A stretch of 64,000 bases of DNA from Bacillus stratosphericus (GCF_020524495.1 NZ_JAIVLB010000001.1:62001-126000); one strand, 5' to 3'. Positions 45,934 to 57,215 are shown, counted from the stretch's first letter. Notes: generated from the letters alone by a model not told the origin. Numbers and translations: made by a program.

Positions 45934-48063
45934 TTATTTGTTCTCATTAAGACTGCTTTCTTTTTTTTCCTTTTCTTCACGTAAAACAGCTTTGCGAGAA
46001 AGGTTCACTCGGCCTTGTTTATCGATTTCAGTGACTTTGACAAGTAATTCATCACCAATCTTCACGACATCTTCTACTTTGCCCACACGCTCAAGCGCAA
46101 GCTCAGAAATATGAACAAGTCCATCTTTGCCGCTGAAGATTTCAAGGAAGGCACCGAATTTTTCAATGCGTTTTACTTTACCTAAGTAAAGTTGCCCAAC
46201 TTCAACTTCTCTGACAAGATCTTCAATGATTTTCTTCGCTTTTTGGTTCATGTCTTCTTCTGTAGAAGAAATAAAGATTGTACCGTCTTGTTCAATATCG
46301 ATTTTCACACCGGTATCTTCAATGATTTTATTGATTTGTTTACCGCTAGGTCCAATGACATCACGAATTTTATCAGGGTTGATTGTCATTGTTAGAATTT
46401 TTGGTGCATAACGTGACAATTCTCCTCTAGAAGCAGGAATCGTTGAAAGCATGCTATCTAAAATTTCCATTCTTCCTTTTTTCGCTTGTTGAAGGGCTTC
46501 TTCTAAAATGTCTTTTGATAGACCATCGATTTTAATGTCCATTTGAAGCGCAGTTACACCTTTTGATGTACCTGCTACTTTAAAGTCCATATCTCCAAGT
46601 GCATCTTCCATTCCTTGAATGTCTGTCAGCACTGTGTAGTATTCACCAGATTTAACAAGTCCCATTGCAATCCCTGCAACTGGTGCTTTAATTGGAACAC
46701 CTGCATCCATCATTGCAAGTGTGCTTGCGCAAATACTTGCTTGTGAAGTAGATCCGTTTGATTCTAATACCTCAGACACAAGGCGAACCGTGTAAGGGAA
46801 ATCTTTTTCAGAAGGGATTACTGGCTCTAATGCACGTTCACCGAGCGCACCATGTCCGATCTCACGGCGGCCTGGGCCTCGCATTGGACCTGTCTCACCA
46901 ACACTGAATTGCGGGAAGTTATAATGATGCATAAAGCGTTTAGACTCTTCAACACCTAGACCATCAAGAATCTGCACATCGCCAAGTGCACCTAATGTAC
47001 AAATACTAAGTGCCTGCGTCTGCCCTCTTGTAAATAATCCTGAACCGTGCGTTCTTGGCAGAAGTCCTACTTCTGAAGAGAGTGGGCGGATTTGATCGAC
47101 ACCGCGTCCATCTGGACGTACTTTCTCTTCAGTGATCAGGCGGCGAACTTCATTTTTGACAAGCTTGTTTAAAACATCCTTCGCTTGTTTAATCGTCGCT
47201 TCGTCACGCTCTGCTTCTTCAAATTTCTCAATCACAGCTTTTTTCACAGCACTGATCGCATCTTCACGAGCATGCTTCTCATGTACTTGAATCGCTTTCA
47301 GCAGGTCAGCTTCAGCAAGTTCTTTTATTTCGTCTGCTAATGTTTGATCGACTTCATATAAAGGAATATCGATTTTTTCTTTACCGACTGCCTTTACAAT
47401 TTCTTCTTGGAATTCGATTAAGCGTTTAATCTCTTGGTGACCGTACATGATTGCTTCAAGCATCGTTTCTTCTGGTACTTCATCGGCACCAGCCTCTACC
47501 ATGTTGATTGCATCCTTTGTTCCAGCCACAACAAGGTTGATATCGCTCTGTTCAAGCTGTTCAACATTTGGGTTAATGATCAGCTTTCCATCCACTCGTC
47601 CTACTGTAACGCCAGCGATTGGTCCCTCAAATGGAATGTCAGACACACATAATGCTAAAGATGAGCCAAACATTGCAGCCATTTCAGATGAACAATCTTG
47701 ATCCACACTCATGACAATACTAATGACTTGTACTTCATTTCTAAATCCATCTGCAAATAATGGACGGATCGGTCTGTCAATTAAGCGGCTCGCAAGGATT
47801 GCTTTTTCACTTGGGCGACCTTCTCTTTTAATGAAACCACCAGGAATTTTACCTACTGCGTATAATCTTTCTTCGTAATTCACAGTGAGCGGGAAAAAAT
47901 CAAGTGGTTTTGGTTCTTTAGAAGCTGTTGCTGAGCTAAGCACAGCCGTATCTCCGTAGCGTACGAGAACCGCTCCGTTTGCTTGCTTTGCAAGCTGGCC
48001 AGTTTCAACTGTCAGTTGACGTCCAGCCCAGTCTATGGTAAAGACATGTTTCTCTTGTCCCAT
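45934..48063 (-). CDS. pnpA: Polynucleotide phosphorylase
   Basis: A 709-residue PNPase, the 3'-5' phosphorolytic exoribonuclease. Two RNase PH domains (first around 15-230; second with [20 protein letters not shown] and [20 protein letters not shown]), a KH domain ([19 protein letters not shown]) and an S1 domain ([20 protein letters not shown]). The start is the ATG at 48061-48063 ([12 protein letters not shown]). An upstream in-frame extension of 36 codons is not expected in the family. It follows rpsO after a terminator, the usual order. Confidence 0.97.
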   Translation of the reverse strand: MGQEKHVFTIDWAGRQLTVETGQLAKQANGAVLVRYGDTAVLSSATASKEPKPLDFFPLTVNYEERLYAVGKIPGGFIKREGRPSEKAILASRLIDRPIRPLFADGFRNEVQVISIVMSVDQDCSSEMAAMFGSSLALCVSDIPFEGPIAGVTVGRVDGKLIINPNVEQLEQSDINLVVAGTKDAINMVEAGADEVPEETMLEAIMYGHQEIKRLIEFQEEIVKAVGKEKIDIPLYEVDQTLADEIKELAEADLLKAIQVHEKHAREDAISAVKKAVIEKFEEAERDEATIKQAKDVLNKLVKNEVRRLITEEKVRPDGRGVDQIRPLSSEVGLLPRTHGSGLFTRGQTQALSICTLGALGDVQILDGLGVEESKRFMHHYNFPQFSVGETGPMRGPGRREIGHGALGERALEPVIPSEKDFPYTVRLVSEVLESNGSTSQASICASTLAMMDAGVPIKAPVAGIAMGLVKSGEYYTVLTDIQGMEDALGDMDFKVAGTSKGVTALQMDIKIDGLSKDILEEALQQAKKGRMEILDSMLSTIPASRGELSRYAPKILTMTINPDKIRDVIGPSGKQINKIIEDTGVKIDIEQDGTIFISSTEEDMNQKAKKIIEDLVREVEVGQLYLGKVKRIEKFGAFLEIFSGKDGLVHISELALERVGKVEDVVKIGDELLVKVTEIDKQGRVNLSRKAVLREEKEKKESSLNENK

Positions 48064-48214
48064 TCTATGATAAACTCCTCTCTTGTCGGAAAATTTTAGG
48101 TTATTTCTTATTATGAACAAAATAGTTTCACATATCAATGTGAAAGCTGTATGTAGAAGGGTTTTTGCCATTCTTTCAACATTTTAACCACAAAATATTA
48201 GTGATTATACGATA

Positions 48215-48240
48215 AAAAAGCGGGAATCCTCCCGCTTTTT
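48215..48240 (-). terminator. Terminator of rpsO
   Basis: Perfect 11-bp stem AAAAAGCGGGA / TCCCGCTTTTT on the minus strand, 4 bp past the stop. Confidence 0.9.
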
Positions 48241-48244
48241 ACGA

Positions 48245-48600
<356 letters not shown>

Positions 48601-48608
48601 CAGGAATT

Positions 48609-48637
48609 ATTATACTAAAAATATGCTCATTTTGCAA
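48609..48637 (-). promoter_or_regulatory. SigA promoter of rpsO
   Basis: Minus strand TTGCAA (48632-48637), 17 bp, TATAAT (48609-48614). Confidence 0.85.
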
Positions 48638-48654
48638 ATGATAGAGCGGTTTTT

Positions 48655-49620
48655 CTATGATTTTTTTGTTTCATTGAGATGATCTTGAAAAAACTGAATC
48701 GCTTCTTCTTTATCTTGACTAATTTGAGCCGTTAATTCTTGGATTCCGTTAAATTTTTGTTCATTTCGGATGCGTTTGTACCACTGTAATTTAATCGGTT
48801 CTCCATAAATTTCTTCGTTAAAATCAAAGAGGTTCACTTCAATGGCAGGCTGATCGGGACGCTTTTCATAAAATGTTGGTTTGTAGCCAACGTTACAAAC
48901 GCCGTCATACACCTTGCCATTCACTTCGGCTCTTACTGCATATACGCCTGTTGGCGGAATAATGTATTCAGCAGATAAACCGACATTGGCTGTGGGAAAG
49001 CCAATCGTCCGTCCTCGTTTGTCTCCATGAATCACAATGCCGCGCAACTGATAAGGTTTCCCAAGCAGTTCACTCACATATTCAACGTCTCCATGTTTTA
49101 ATGCGGAACGTATGAGAGTGGAGCTGACTTTCCGGTCTTGATTGGACAGCTTAGGTACGATGGTCGCAGCGATACGCCCTTTCCCGTATTCATCGAACGT
49201 TTCCATTGTGCCTGCACCAAACCTTCCAAACGTAAAATCGAAACCGGCTACTGCATGCTTCACATTCAGCTTGGCCAAATATTGATCCACAAACTCCTGA
49301 GGGGATAACGCTGCAAAGCTTTCACTGAATTGTACAATGTATAAATAGTTAGCACCTAGCTTTTCAATGAAATCAATTTTATCCTCAAGCGGAGTAATTA
49401 AGTCTTTTGGTTCACATGCTTTCTGCAACACATATGAGGGATGCGGGTGAAAGGTCATAACAGCTAAGGCCAATCCTTCTTTTGTCGCTATGCTTTTTGC
49501 TGCGTCAATCACTTTTTGATGTCCGAGGTGAACACCGTCAAAGTACCCTAAAGCCATTACAGACGGGACTTGATCCTTTTGATTCAATCTATGTGGGTGT
49601 GAAATATGTATAGTCTTCAC
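48655..49620 (-). CDS. ribF: Bifunctional riboflavin kinase/FAD synthetase
   Basis: A 321-residue enzyme (named ribC in B. subtilis) that makes FMN and FAD from riboflavin. The N-terminal nucleotidyltransferase has GYFDGVHLGHQ (about 26-36) and the C-terminal kinase has HGDKRGRTIGFPTANV. It is 18 bp downstream of truB. Its level also affects FMN-riboswitch-controlled genes elsewhere. Confidence 0.97.
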   Translation of the reverse strand: MKTIHISHPHRLNQKDQVPSVMALGYFDGVHLGHQKVIDAAKSIATKEGLALAVMTFHPHPSYVLQKACEPKDLITPLEDKIDFIEKLGANYLYIVQFSESFAALSPQEFVDQYLAKLNVKHAVAGFDFTFGRFGAGTMETFDEYGKGRIAATIVPKLSNQDRKVSSTLIRSALKHGDVEYVSELLGKPYQLRGIVIHGDKRGRTIGFPTANVGLSAEYIIPPTGVYAVRAEVNGKVYDGVCNVGYKPTFYEKRPDQPAIEVNLFDFNEEIYGEPIKLQWYKRIRNEQKFNGIQELTAQISQDKEEAIQFFQDHLNETKKS

Positions 49621-49638
49621 GAGATGGTCACCTTTTCT

Positions 49639-50568
49639 TTAAGATTGCTTGCCCTGAGATAAGATCTTCGCCGGCTTCATTAGCTTCTGTTTGGCCGGAT
49701 GCTTCATGTAAATCCCCATACAACGACCTGAAGGAGCAAAGACCGCGACACGATCCTCCTCTGCCAAATGAGCAAAATCATCAGGCATTGGCAGGACTGC
49801 ACCGTTTTCCACTTTCCTTGCTAATGTATCATTTATCTCCCATTTCGGCAAATGATTGAGCGCACGCTCGATCGGTACAAGATGCTCATTTACCATTCCT
49901 TTCTCACTGATCTCACGCAGATCGTCAAGGGTGATACATTCATCTAATGTAAAGTCACCTGACCCTGTGCGAATGAGGTGTGACATGTGGGCCGGAAACC
50001 CTAGTTTTTTTCCGATATCAACCGCTAAGGTTCTGACATATGTCCCTTTTGAGCACAGAACGGTGAACCTGAATGACACGTTGCCATCTTCAAATGTGAC
50101 AGGTGTTGTCCGCTCGATGCGGTGAATGGTCATTTTACGGCTAGGGCGCTCGATTTCAATTCCTTCTCTTGCATATTCATACAGCTTTTTCCCGCCAATT
50201 TTGACAGCAGAAAACATAGGAGGAATTTGTTCAATGGTTCCTTCAAACTGTTTCAGTGTGGCATCAATTTCATCTTTTGACATCGGTTTTTCCACCTTTT
50301 TTTCTTCTACTACCTCACCTGTTTGATCTTCTGTCGTCGTAGAAAAACCAATCGTGATTTCTGCATCATACGTTTTCGATTTATCTGTTAAGTACTCAAC
50401 AATTTTCGTCGCTCTGCCAATACAAATGGGCAGCACGCCTGACACCTCTGGGTCGAGGGTTCCTGTATGTCCGACTTTTTTCGTGTGTAATATCTTTCTC
50501 ACTTTGAACACACAGTCATGAGAGGTCATTCCTCTTTCTTTATGTAATAAAAGAACACCGTTTATCAT
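49639..50568 (-). CDS. truB: tRNA pseudouridine(55) synthase
   Basis: A 309-residue TruB making pseudouridine 55 in the T loop of tRNAs. The catalytic aspartate D39 is in KVGHTGTLDPEVSGVLP; KTYDAEITIG and a C-terminal PUA-like region (YMKHPAKQKLMKPAKI) are present. It lies about 70 bp downstream of rbfA. Confidence 0.97.
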   Translation of the reverse strand: MINGVLLLHKERGMTSHDCVFKVRKILHTKKVGHTGTLDPEVSGVLPICIGRATKIVEYLTDKSKTYDAEITIGFSTTTEDQTGEVVEEKKVEKPMSKDEIDATLKQFEGTIEQIPPMFSAVKIGGKKLYEYAREGIEIERPSRKMTIHRIERTTPVTFEDGNVSFRFTVLCSKGTYVRTLAVDIGKKLGFPAHMSHLIRTGSGDFTLDECITLDDLREISEKGMVNEHLVPIERALNHLPKWEINDTLARKVENGAVLPMPDDFAHLAEEDRVAVFAPSGRCMGIYMKHPAKQKLMKPAKILSQGKQS

Positions 50569-50636
50569 CTGCGTTCTCTCCTTTCATAAACGATGAAAAA
50601 GGACAGACGATCATCGCCTATCCTTATTTCAACGTC

Positions 50637-50987
50637 TTATTCGTGATCTTTTGTGTTTAGTTCTGCAATCAGGCTTTCGATTCTGTTACCATAATCAACT
50701 GATTCATCGAATTCAAATTGCAGCTCTGGTGTTTTGCGAAGTCTGATTCGATTGCCAATTTCAGAGCGGATATACCCTTTAGCCTTTGCCAGTCCTTTTA
50801 AGGTTTCCTCTCTTTTCTTCTCATCGCCAAGAACGGAAATGTAGACTTTGGCAATTTGCAAATCACCAGACACTTCTACATCGGTAACAGTCAAAAAGCC
50901 GATTCTTGGATCTTTTAGCTTTCTGCCAAGAATGTCGCCCAATTCTTTTTTCATTTGCTCACCCACACGGGTTGCTCTCATACTCAT
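50637..50987 (-). CDS. rbfA: Ribosome-binding factor A
   Basis: A 116-residue KH-like RbfA ([39 protein letters not shown]) that helps late 16S rRNA maturation in the 30S subunit. The ATG at 50985-50987 is preceded by AGAGGTGAT. It lies 17 bp after ylxP. Confidence 0.96.
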   Translation of the reverse strand: MSMRATRVGEQMKKELGDILGRKLKDPRIGFLTVTDVEVSGDLQIAKVYISVLGDEKKREETLKGLAKAKGYIRSEIGNRIRLRKTPELQFEFDESVDYGNRIESLIAELNTKDHE

Positions 50988-51004
50988 GATCTTATCACCT
51001 CTAA

Positions 51005-51283
51005 TTAAAACCACTCTGTTTTCGTGATCGTTCGTTCAATTTCAGGAAAAGAATCGATAAAGCTTAAAATGCGCTGTAGTTCTTTTTCCACTTGAACCCG
51101 AGATGAGGAAATAACGGCGATTCCAATCGATGTACGCTGCCATGTATCCTGATAGTCCATTTCAGCAATGGTCACATTGAATTTTTGGCGCGTTCTTGTC
51201 AGTATACGCTGAAGAACCGCTCGTTTTCCCTTCAGTGAGGATGCATCATAGATCATGCACTCACATTCGGTATAACCGATCAT
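51005..51283 (-). CDS. ylxP: Conserved protein YlxP (DUF503)
   Basis: A 92-residue DUF503 protein ([36 protein letters not shown]). The start overlaps the infB stop by four bases (ATGA). Conserved between infB and rbfA; its role in ribosome maturation is suspected from context only. Confidence 0.94.
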   Translation of the reverse strand: MIGYTECECMIYDASSLKGKRAVLQRILTRTRQKFNVTIAEMDYQDTWQRTSIGIAVISSSRVQVEKELQRILSFIDSFPEIERTITKTEWF

Positions 51284-53400
51284 TTTCTTTCAATTTCTTG
51301 CATAACAAATGATTCCATGACATCACCTTCACGGATATCATTGTATTTCTTAATGGTAATACCACATTCATAGCCTTGTGAAACTTCCTTCACGTCATCT
51401 TTGAATCGTTTTAACACGTCGACTTCGCCTTCAAAAATCACGACGCCATCACGAATTAATCGGATACCACTATCTCTTGTAATCGTTCCTTCAGTGACAT
51501 AACCACCAGCAATTGTACCGATTTTAGACACTTTGAACGTTTGGCGAACTTCAACTTGACCAATGACTTTTTCTTCATATTCAGGGTCAAGCATCCCTTT
51601 CATCGCAGCTTCAATTTCGTCGATGACTTTATAGATAATGCGGTGCAAGCGGATATCTACGTTTTCTGTTTCAGCTGTGCTCTTCGCATTTCCATCAGGG
51701 CGTACGTTAAATCCAATCACGATCGCATTTGAAGCACTTGCTAAAATGATATCAGATTCGGTGATTGCTCCAACACCCGTATGGATGATTTTCACTTTTA
51801 CCCCTTCTACTTCAATCTTTTGAAGAGATGCTGTCAGTGCTTCCGCAGAACCTTGTACGTCTGCTTTCACGATCAAGTTGATATCTTTCACGTCGCCTTG
51901 TTTGATTTGCTCAAATAGATCATCTAGAGATAATTTCGCTTTGTCTGAACGCTGTTCATCAATTTGTTTTGAAGCACGCGCCTCACCCACTTGACGAGCT
52001 GTTTTTTCGTCTTTGAATACGAGGAACTGATCCCCTGCATTCGGTACATCATTTAAACCAGTGATTTCAACAGGTGTAGATGGTCCTGCGGTTTTCACGC
52101 GGCGTCCGATGTCATTAACCATTGCACGAACACGGCCAAATGTATTTCCGACAACAATTGGATCACCTACATGAAGTGTACCAGTTTGAACAAGAAGGGT
52201 TGCAACAGATCCTCTTCCTTTATCAAGCTCAGCCTCAATTACAGTTCCTTTTGCCACACGATTTGGGTTGGCTTTCAGTTCTGCTACTTCGCTGACAAGA
52301 AGGATCATTTCGATCAATTCGTCAATGCCCTCACCTGTTTTCGCAGATAGTGGAACGAAGATCGTTTCGCCGCCCCAAGCTTCTGGTACAAGCCCATGCT
52401 CAGTTAATTCCTGCATCACACGGTCAGGGTTAGCTGTTGGTTTGTCAATTTTATTGACAGCCACAATGATTGGTACCTCAGCCGCTTTCGCATGGTTAAT
52501 GGCTTCAATCGTTTGCGGCATCACGCCATCATCTGCTGCAACGACTAAAATTGTTGTATCTGTTACCTCGGCACCACGTGCACGCATTGTTGTGAAAGCT
52601 GCGTGTCCAGGTGTGTCAAGGAACGTAATTTTCTTGCCGTTTTCTTCGATTTGGTAAGCACCAATATGCTGCGTGATTCCACCAGCTTCGCCTTCGACGA
52701 CTTTTGTTTTACGAATGCTGTCAAGAAGCGTTGTTTTCCCGTGGTCAACGTGCCCCATGATCGTAACAACTGGAGGACGTACTTGCATATCTTCTACTTT
52801 ATCTTCAACTTCATACTTTTCAAGTTCAGTTTCTTCTAAAATGATCACTTCCTCTACTGGAACACCATATTCAGAAGCGATTAATTCCACTGTATCTTTA
52901 TCCAGCTCTTGGTTAATAGTAGCCATTACACCAAGCATCATCAGCTTTTTGATGATTTCAGCTGTTTCTTTTCCAAGCTCTTCAGCAAGCTGGCCGACTG
53001 TCATTGAATTTGTAAATTCAATTTTTTCAGGAAGCTCTTTTTTAGGCTTCACAGGCCTTGCTTGCTGATGCTGCTGCTTGTTATTGCCACCGCGTTTATT
53101 TTTGTTTTTGTTTTGGTTGTTGTATTTTTTGTTTTTATTAAATTGATTATTCTGCACGTCATTCTTCTTTCTATCATTGTTTTTGTTAGATGATTGTTTT
53201 TTTTGTTCTGCGGGTTTCTCGTTAGCTGTCTCTTTTGCTTTGGGTTTTTTATAGATAGCATCTAGCTTTTTTACAGTGTCGTCTTCAAGCGCCGCCATGT
53301 GGTTGTTCACTTCAACGTTCATATCCTTAAGCGCTGCTATTATATCTTTACTTGAAACATCTATGGCTTTTGCGTATTCATATACTCTTACTTTAGCCAT
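51280..53400 (-). CDS. infB: Translation initiation factor IF-2
   Basis: A 706-residue IF-2. N-terminal IF2_N domain, then a Lys/Asn/Gln-rich linker (about 55-115), then the G domain with [24 protein letters not shown] and NKIDKP, followed by domains II-IV ending VMQEIERK. It places initiator fMet-tRNA on the 30S subunit. An internal start giving a shorter isoform is known in B. subtilis. Confidence 0.98.
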   Translation of the reverse strand: MAKVRVYEYAKAIDVSSKDIIAALKDMNVEVNNHMAALEDDTVKKLDAIYKKPKAKETANEKPAEQKKQSSNKNNDRKKNDVQNNQFNKNKKYNNQNKNKNKRGGNNKQQHQQARPVKPKKELPEKIEFTNSMTVGQLAEELGKETAEIIKKLMMLGVMATINQELDKDTVELIASEYGVPVEEVIILEETELEKYEVEDKVEDMQVRPPVVTIMGHVDHGKTTLLDSIRKTKVVEGEAGGITQHIGAYQIEENGKKITFLDTPGHAAFTTMRARGAEVTDTTILVVAADDGVMPQTIEAINHAKAAEVPIIVAVNKIDKPTANPDRVMQELTEHGLVPEAWGGETIFVPLSAKTGEGIDELIEMILLVSEVAELKANPNRVAKGTVIEAELDKGRGSVATLLVQTGTLHVGDPIVVGNTFGRVRAMVNDIGRRVKTAGPSTPVEITGLNDVPNAGDQFLVFKDEKTARQVGEARASKQIDEQRSDKAKLSLDDLFEQIKQGDVKDINLIVKADVQGSAEALTASLQKIEVEGVKVKIIHTGVGAITESDIILASASNAIVIGFNVRPDGNAKSTAETENVDIRLHRIIYKVIDEIEAAMKGMLDPEYEEKVIGQVEVRQTFKVSKIGTIAGGYVTEGTITRDSGIRLIRDGVVIFEGEVDVLKRFKDDVKEVSQGYECGITIKKYNDIREGDVMESFVMQEIERK

Positions 53401-53419
53401 TCGTTCACCTCCAAATAAA

Positions 53420-53722
53420 TTAATCGAGCAAGCTTATGAGCTTCTTAGCGAAGCCTTGGTCAGTGACAGCGACAACTACGCGAGATTCCTTCCCAATAGA
53501 ACGTCCGAGAACGGAACGGTCTTCTACTTTTCTAACCGGAACATTATAAGATCTGCATTTGTCAGATACCTTTTTCTCTGTGTTCGATGAGGCATCTTCT
53601 GCAAGAAGAACCAGCTTTGCACGCGCATGTCTAATTTCTTTGATCACCAGATCTTCTCCTGACACGACTTTACGAGCTCGATTTGCTAGACCAAGCAAAG
53701 GATACCACTCAGATTCAGTCAT
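53420..53722 (-). CDS. ylxQ: L7Ae/L30e-family K-turn protein YlxQ
   Basis: A 100-residue L7Ae-family protein ([38 protein letters not shown]), which binds kink-turn RNA. It overlaps ylxR by eight bases and lies 19 bp before infB, fully within the nusA-infB operon. Confidence 0.95.
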   Translation of the reverse strand: MTESEWYPLLGLANRARKVVSGEDLVIKEIRHARAKLVLLAEDASSNTEKKVSDKCRSYNVPVRKVEDRSVLGRSIGKESRVVVAVTDQGFAKKLISLLD

Positions 53723-53999
53723 TTGGTTTTTTCACCTTTTCAGCTAGTTCTAGTAATTCTTCAAATATGTGTTCGTCAATCTGTGTCTGAAATTGTTGCT
53801 GTAAACTACGTTTGTTCTTTGCCGCAAGAATGGTTTCTTTATCGAGAGAAAGGTAAGCTCCGCGCCCGTTCATTTTTCCGGTTGCGTCGACAGACACTTC
53901 ACCTTCTTTAGAACGAACAACGCGGATCATCTCTTTCTTTGGTTTCATTTCTCCCGTCACGACGCATTTTCTAAGCGGGATTTTTTTTCGGCTTTTCAC
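53715..53999 (-). CDS. ylxR: YlxR (RnpM), RNA-binding regulator of RNase P
   Basis: A 94-residue basic protein with the YlxR signature [20 protein letters not shown] and [13 protein letters not shown]. YlxR/RnpM has been reported to bind the RNase P RNA and modulate its activity. The start is a GTG with AGAGGTG upstream. It overlaps ylxQ and follows nusA by 15 bp. Confidence 0.95.
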   Translation of the reverse strand: MKSRKKIPLRKCVVTGEMKPKKEMIRVVRSKEGEVSVDATGKMNGRGAYLSLDKETILAAKNKRSLQQQFQTQIDEHIFEELLELAEKVKKPND

Positions 54000-54014
54000 C
54001 TTTTATATCACCTC

Positions 54015-55130
54015 TTATTCGTCAGATTCCTCAACTACTGGTTCAGCCTCTAAGAAAAGAGATTCAGAGTCTTCAGTTCTTGGGAAAATACCGAGTTCCC
54101 TTGCATCTGTTTCGCTTTTAATGTCAATCTTCCAGCTAGTCAGCTTCGCTGCAAGACGCGCATTTTGTCCTCTTTTACCAATGGCTAATGATAGCTGATA
54201 ATCAGGGACAATCACTGTTGTCGCCTTATCTTCTTCATTCACAATGACATCAAGTACTTTTGATGGACTCAAGGCATTGGCGACAAATTCTACAGGTTCA
54301 TTGGACCAATGAACAATGTCAATTTTTTCGCCTTTTAGCTCATTGACAATTGCTTGTACACGCTGACCTTTTGGCCCAACACAAGAACCAACCGGATCCA
54401 CATCCGGATCATCTGTACGAACAGATATTTTAGAACGATCCCCAGCTTCTCTAGCAACGGATTTAAGCTCTACAGTACCATCATAAATTTCTGGCACCTC
54501 AATTTCAAATAAACGCTTTAAAAGACCTGGATGTGTTCTCGACACATAAATTTGTGGTCCTTTTGTTGTTTTTTCTACTTTTGTAATGAACACTTTAATG
54601 CGATCATGTGGTTTGTAGTCCTCATTTGGCATTTGTTCGTTGACTGGAAGAAGAGCTTCGACTTTGCCAAGTGACACGTAAATGAATTTACTGTCAATTC
54701 GCTGAACAATTCCCGTCATAATGTCTTCCTCGCGATCGATGAACTCAGTGTAAATTACACCTCGCTCTGCTTCTCGCACTCGCTGCGTGACCACTTGTTT
54801 CGCTGTTTGAGCCGCAATGCGTCCGAAATCTTTTGGTGTGACTTCAATCTCAACGACGTCACCTACCATGTAATTCGGGTTGATGCTCATCGCATCATCT
54901 ACAGAGATTTCAAGGCGAGAATCATACACTTCATCTACAACATCTTTTCTTGCAAATACGCGAATTGTTCCAGTTTCACGGTTTAAATCAACACGAACAT
55001 TTTGCGCTTGGTTAAAATTACGTTTGTATGCAGAAATGAGTGCAGCTTCTATCGCTTCAATAATAATTTCTTTACTAATACCCTTCTCTTTCTCAAGAAC
55101 AGTCAGGGCATCTAACAACTCACTACTCAT
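54015..55130 (-). CDS. nusA: Transcription termination/antitermination factor NusA
   Basis: A 371-residue NusA of the short Firmicute type. N-terminal polymerase-binding domain, an S1 domain (DIMTGIVQRIDSKFIYVSLG), and two KH domains (VGSCVGPKGQRVQAIVNELK; LSLAIGKRGQNARLAAKLTS). It ends in an acidic tail instead of the AR repeats of E. coli. Second gene of the operon, 32 bp after rimP. In B. subtilis NusA dampens its own operon through a NusA-stimulated leader terminator. Confidence 0.98.
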   Translation of the reverse strand: MSSELLDALTVLEKEKGISKEIIIEAIEAALISAYKRNFNQAQNVRVDLNRETGTIRVFARKDVVDEVYDSRLEISVDDAMSINPNYMVGDVVEIEVTPKDFGRIAAQTAKQVVTQRVREAERGVIYTEFIDREEDIMTGIVQRIDSKFIYVSLGKVEALLPVNEQMPNEDYKPHDRIKVFITKVEKTTKGPQIYVSRTHPGLLKRLFEIEVPEIYDGTVELKSVAREAGDRSKISVRTDDPDVDPVGSCVGPKGQRVQAIVNELKGEKIDIVHWSNEPVEFVANALSPSKVLDVIVNEEDKATTVIVPDYQLSLAIGKRGQNARLAAKLTSWKIDIKSETDARELGIFPRTEDSESLFLEAEPVVEESDE

Positions 55131-55162
55131 TTTTATGGTTCCCCCTTATATCAATGAAAAGG

Positions 55163-55636
55163 TTAATTGAACGAAACTGCTAATCTTGCGTTCGCTATTT
55201 TTTCGTATGGAATATTGATCTTTTTCTTTCTTGTCTTAATCTTCACTGTCACTGTTGCAATCTCACCATCAAAGCTTGTAAGCTCACCTTCAAATGCTTT
55301 TTCACCATCAATTGGTTCGTATGTTTTCATGAAAACATTTTTTCCAAGTGCTTTTTCAAAATCAGCTTTTTTCTTTAATGGGCGCTCCGCTCCAGGAGAG
55401 GACACTTCAAGAAAGTAGTTTTGACTAATCGGATCTGCCTCATCAAGCTTTTCACTCAAGGCTTCGCTCACTTTGGCACACTCTTCGATATCGACGCCTT
55501 TGTCAGAGTCAATAAACACGCGAAGGAACCAGTTTTGACCCTCTTTGACAAATTCAACGTCAACGAGTTCAAGCTGTAAGCCATCTAAAATTGGCTGCAC
55601 CATTTCGCTTACGACATCCACTACTTTTTTGCTCAT
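55163..55636 (-). CDS. rimP: Ribosome maturation factor RimP (YlxS)
   Basis: A 157-residue RimP ([56 protein letters not shown]). It assists 30S assembly. The ATG at 55634-55636 follows AAGGAGG. First gene of the nusA operon, behind a leader with a terminator. Confidence 0.97.
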   Translation of the reverse strand: MSKKVVDVVSEMVQPILDGLQLELVDVEFVKEGQNWFLRVFIDSDKGVDIEECAKVSEALSEKLDEADPISQNYFLEVSSPGAERPLKKKADFEKALGKNVFMKTYEPIDGEKAFEGELTSFDGEIATVTVKIKTRKKKINIPYEKIANARLAVSFN

Positions 55637-55688
55637 TCTCTTCCTCCTTGTGAAATTTCGATAAACGCTCTTATCAATCATTCTGCAT

Positions 55689-55714
55689 AAAAACCCTGCT
55701 TTATGTGAGCAGGG
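55689..55714 (-). terminator. Terminator-like attenuator in the rimP-nusA leader
   Basis: Perfect stem CCCTGCT / AGCAGGG followed by TTTTT on the minus strand, between the operon promoter and rimP. All transcripts of the operon must read through it. B. subtilis has a NusA-stimulated terminator at this point that sets NusA levels. Confidence 0.8.
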
Positions 55715-55738
55715 GGAGCAGAAAACGGATGAATATGT

Positions 55739-55794
55739 CGAGACAAAAATTGCCTGTTCAATACAAAAGAGCGGGTTTCCCCACTCTTGTCTCG
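55739..55794 (-). promoter_or_regulatory. Structured leader of the rimP-nusA operon
   Basis: A GAAA-type hairpin (55767-55788: AAGAGCGGG / CCCACTCTT with one mismatch) sits upstream of the attenuator. An outer pairing CGAGACAA (55739-55746) with TTGTCTCG (55787-55794) competes with its base. It may act as a folding switch or NusA site. Confidence 0.55.
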
Positions 55795-55818
55795 GTAATC
55801 GTTAGCATTTCCATAAAA

Positions 55819-55847
55819 ACTATACCATATCCAATTTTTTAATGCAA
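55819..55847 (-). promoter_or_regulatory. SigA promoter of the rimP-nusA-infB operon
   Basis: Minus strand TTGCAT (55842-55847), 17 bp, TATAGT (55819-55824), about 185 bp before rimP. Confidence 0.8.
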
Positions 55848-56001
55848 ATGAAGTTCATCCTTATAATAGGTACTCTTTATCGATTACTTTTGCATGTTCA
55901 CTACCGATTGATGCCTCTTCCTTCCCTTATATAATTGGATTTTAGATAACTCATTAAAACAAGAATTTGAATTTAATTTATTTGCTATAATTTTTATAAC
56001 C

Positions 56002-56769
56002 TTATCCCCTAGCTAGCTTTATATATTTTTTATAGCCAACAAACGAAAGAATAAATCCTAACAGTGTATATCCTATAAGGACTACCGTTACTAAGATCAA
56101 ATTCTCTCCCCCGGGTAACGTTGATACTGAATGCACTAAGCCTTGATGTGCCCAATACTACGGGAAGAGCATACCAATTATTTTTAAATAACTAGGTAAT
56201 TGATCAAATGGCGTCCATAAACCACAAGCAACCGCTGTCCCTAAAGCTATCATGTTCGTCATCACTAAGCCTGTATTCTCAGTTTTAGCAAATGCGGCGA
56301 TGGCTACTCCCCATGAAGTGACTTGCATTGATAATAGGACAACTACTAAGAAATACGAGCTGTATTGTGTTATTTCAATACCATATAAGTAAACACCCAA
56401 AATGGTTAACAACAAAACTTGAAATAAAATGATGACAAAAAACGGAACGCACTTTCCAAAAAAAAAAATTATGCGGCTGTAAGGGAGTACTTGCTAGCCT
56501 TGCCACAATTCCTTTCTCTCGATCTTTTACAAAGCTAATTACAATTGAAATAATAACAAATGTGGAAAAAAACACGCTCATTCCTGTAACCGATTGAGAA
56601 GCAACTAATGTTTTTTGTGCTTGTGAACTACCTGATGTAAATAATTCTATTAAAAGAATAATTGAAACAACTGGCAACAAAATGGTCCAGAACAACAAAG
56701 ATCGATCTTTCACTTGTTGTAATATTTCTTAATGCTTGGGAAGTTCTATTTTTTACTGACGTTCTCCAT
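56002..56769 (-). pseudogene. ABC-2-type transporter permease, disrupted
   Basis: A six-helix ABC-2 permease broken in at least three places. Near the N-terminus the frame changes after MENVSK, and TSQALRNITT continues in another frame. KDRSLLFWTILLPVVSIILL and FVIISIVISFVKDREKGIVA then follow. A single-base change in the long A run (plus strand 56459-56469) shifts the frame before LLLTILGVYLYGIEITQYSS. At 56158-56160 an in-frame TAG replaces the Gln expected in MLFPQYWAHQGL. The end, GYTVLGFILSFVGYKKYIKL, is intact. No ATPase gene remains beside it. Confidence 0.8.
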
Positions 56770-56785
56770 TTTCAACATTTTGGAA

Positions 56786-56935
56786 CTATTTCTTGAATAA
56801 CCCATTATCCAAATAGGCACCAAATGATAAATAAATAATTGTTTGTTTACAATACTCTGTTTTATAGTTTGTAATTGTCTTGATATGAGATAAGTTCTCG
56901 AATATTTCTGAATGATCGTATTTTTTATTCGACAT
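56786..56935 (-). CDS. Short ORF upstream of the permease relic
   Basis: A 49-codon frame (MSNKKYDHSEIFENLSHIKT to LDNGLFKK) with GAGGAG at good spacing. I recognise no family. It lies just before the broken permease and may be the remains of a partner gene or a truncated regulator; it may not be expressed. Confidence 0.3.
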   Translation of the reverse strand: MSNKKYDHSEIFENLSHIKTITNYKTEYCKQTIIYLSFGAYLDNGLFKK

Positions 56936-57189
56936 AAATAAACTCCTCTTCCACAAAGAACTCTGTAATAAAGAGTAAAGAATGAATTTTCAATTGGTCA
57001 ATTATTTGGAAATATTTTTTGCGGATTCTCATCAAAAATCTACACATAACCATCTATTTCTTTTCAGGGGAATCAGCAACGAAACACGCCTCAATACTGA
57101 TAAATGACTTTTGTCTCTTTATCTTTGTTAAAACCTTGATCAATAATCGGCTTCTTGTTAACATAATAAAATTATTGTATTTAAATAAA
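56936..57189. other. AT-rich gap between polC and the permease relic
   Basis: Very AT-rich, with no recognisable gene. A 68-codon plus-strand frame at 57019-57222 lacks a ribosome-binding site and overlaps the polC terminator. Minus-strand fragments such as SRLLIKVLTKIKRQKSFISI could be further gene debris. Confidence 0.5.
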
Positions 57190-57215
57190 AAGAACGCCCC
57201 TTTGAGAGCGCTCTT
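57181..57215 (-). terminator. Terminator of polC
   Basis: Stem AAGAGCGC / GCGTTCTT with one G-T pair and a long T-rich run after it on the minus strand. Confidence 0.8.
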
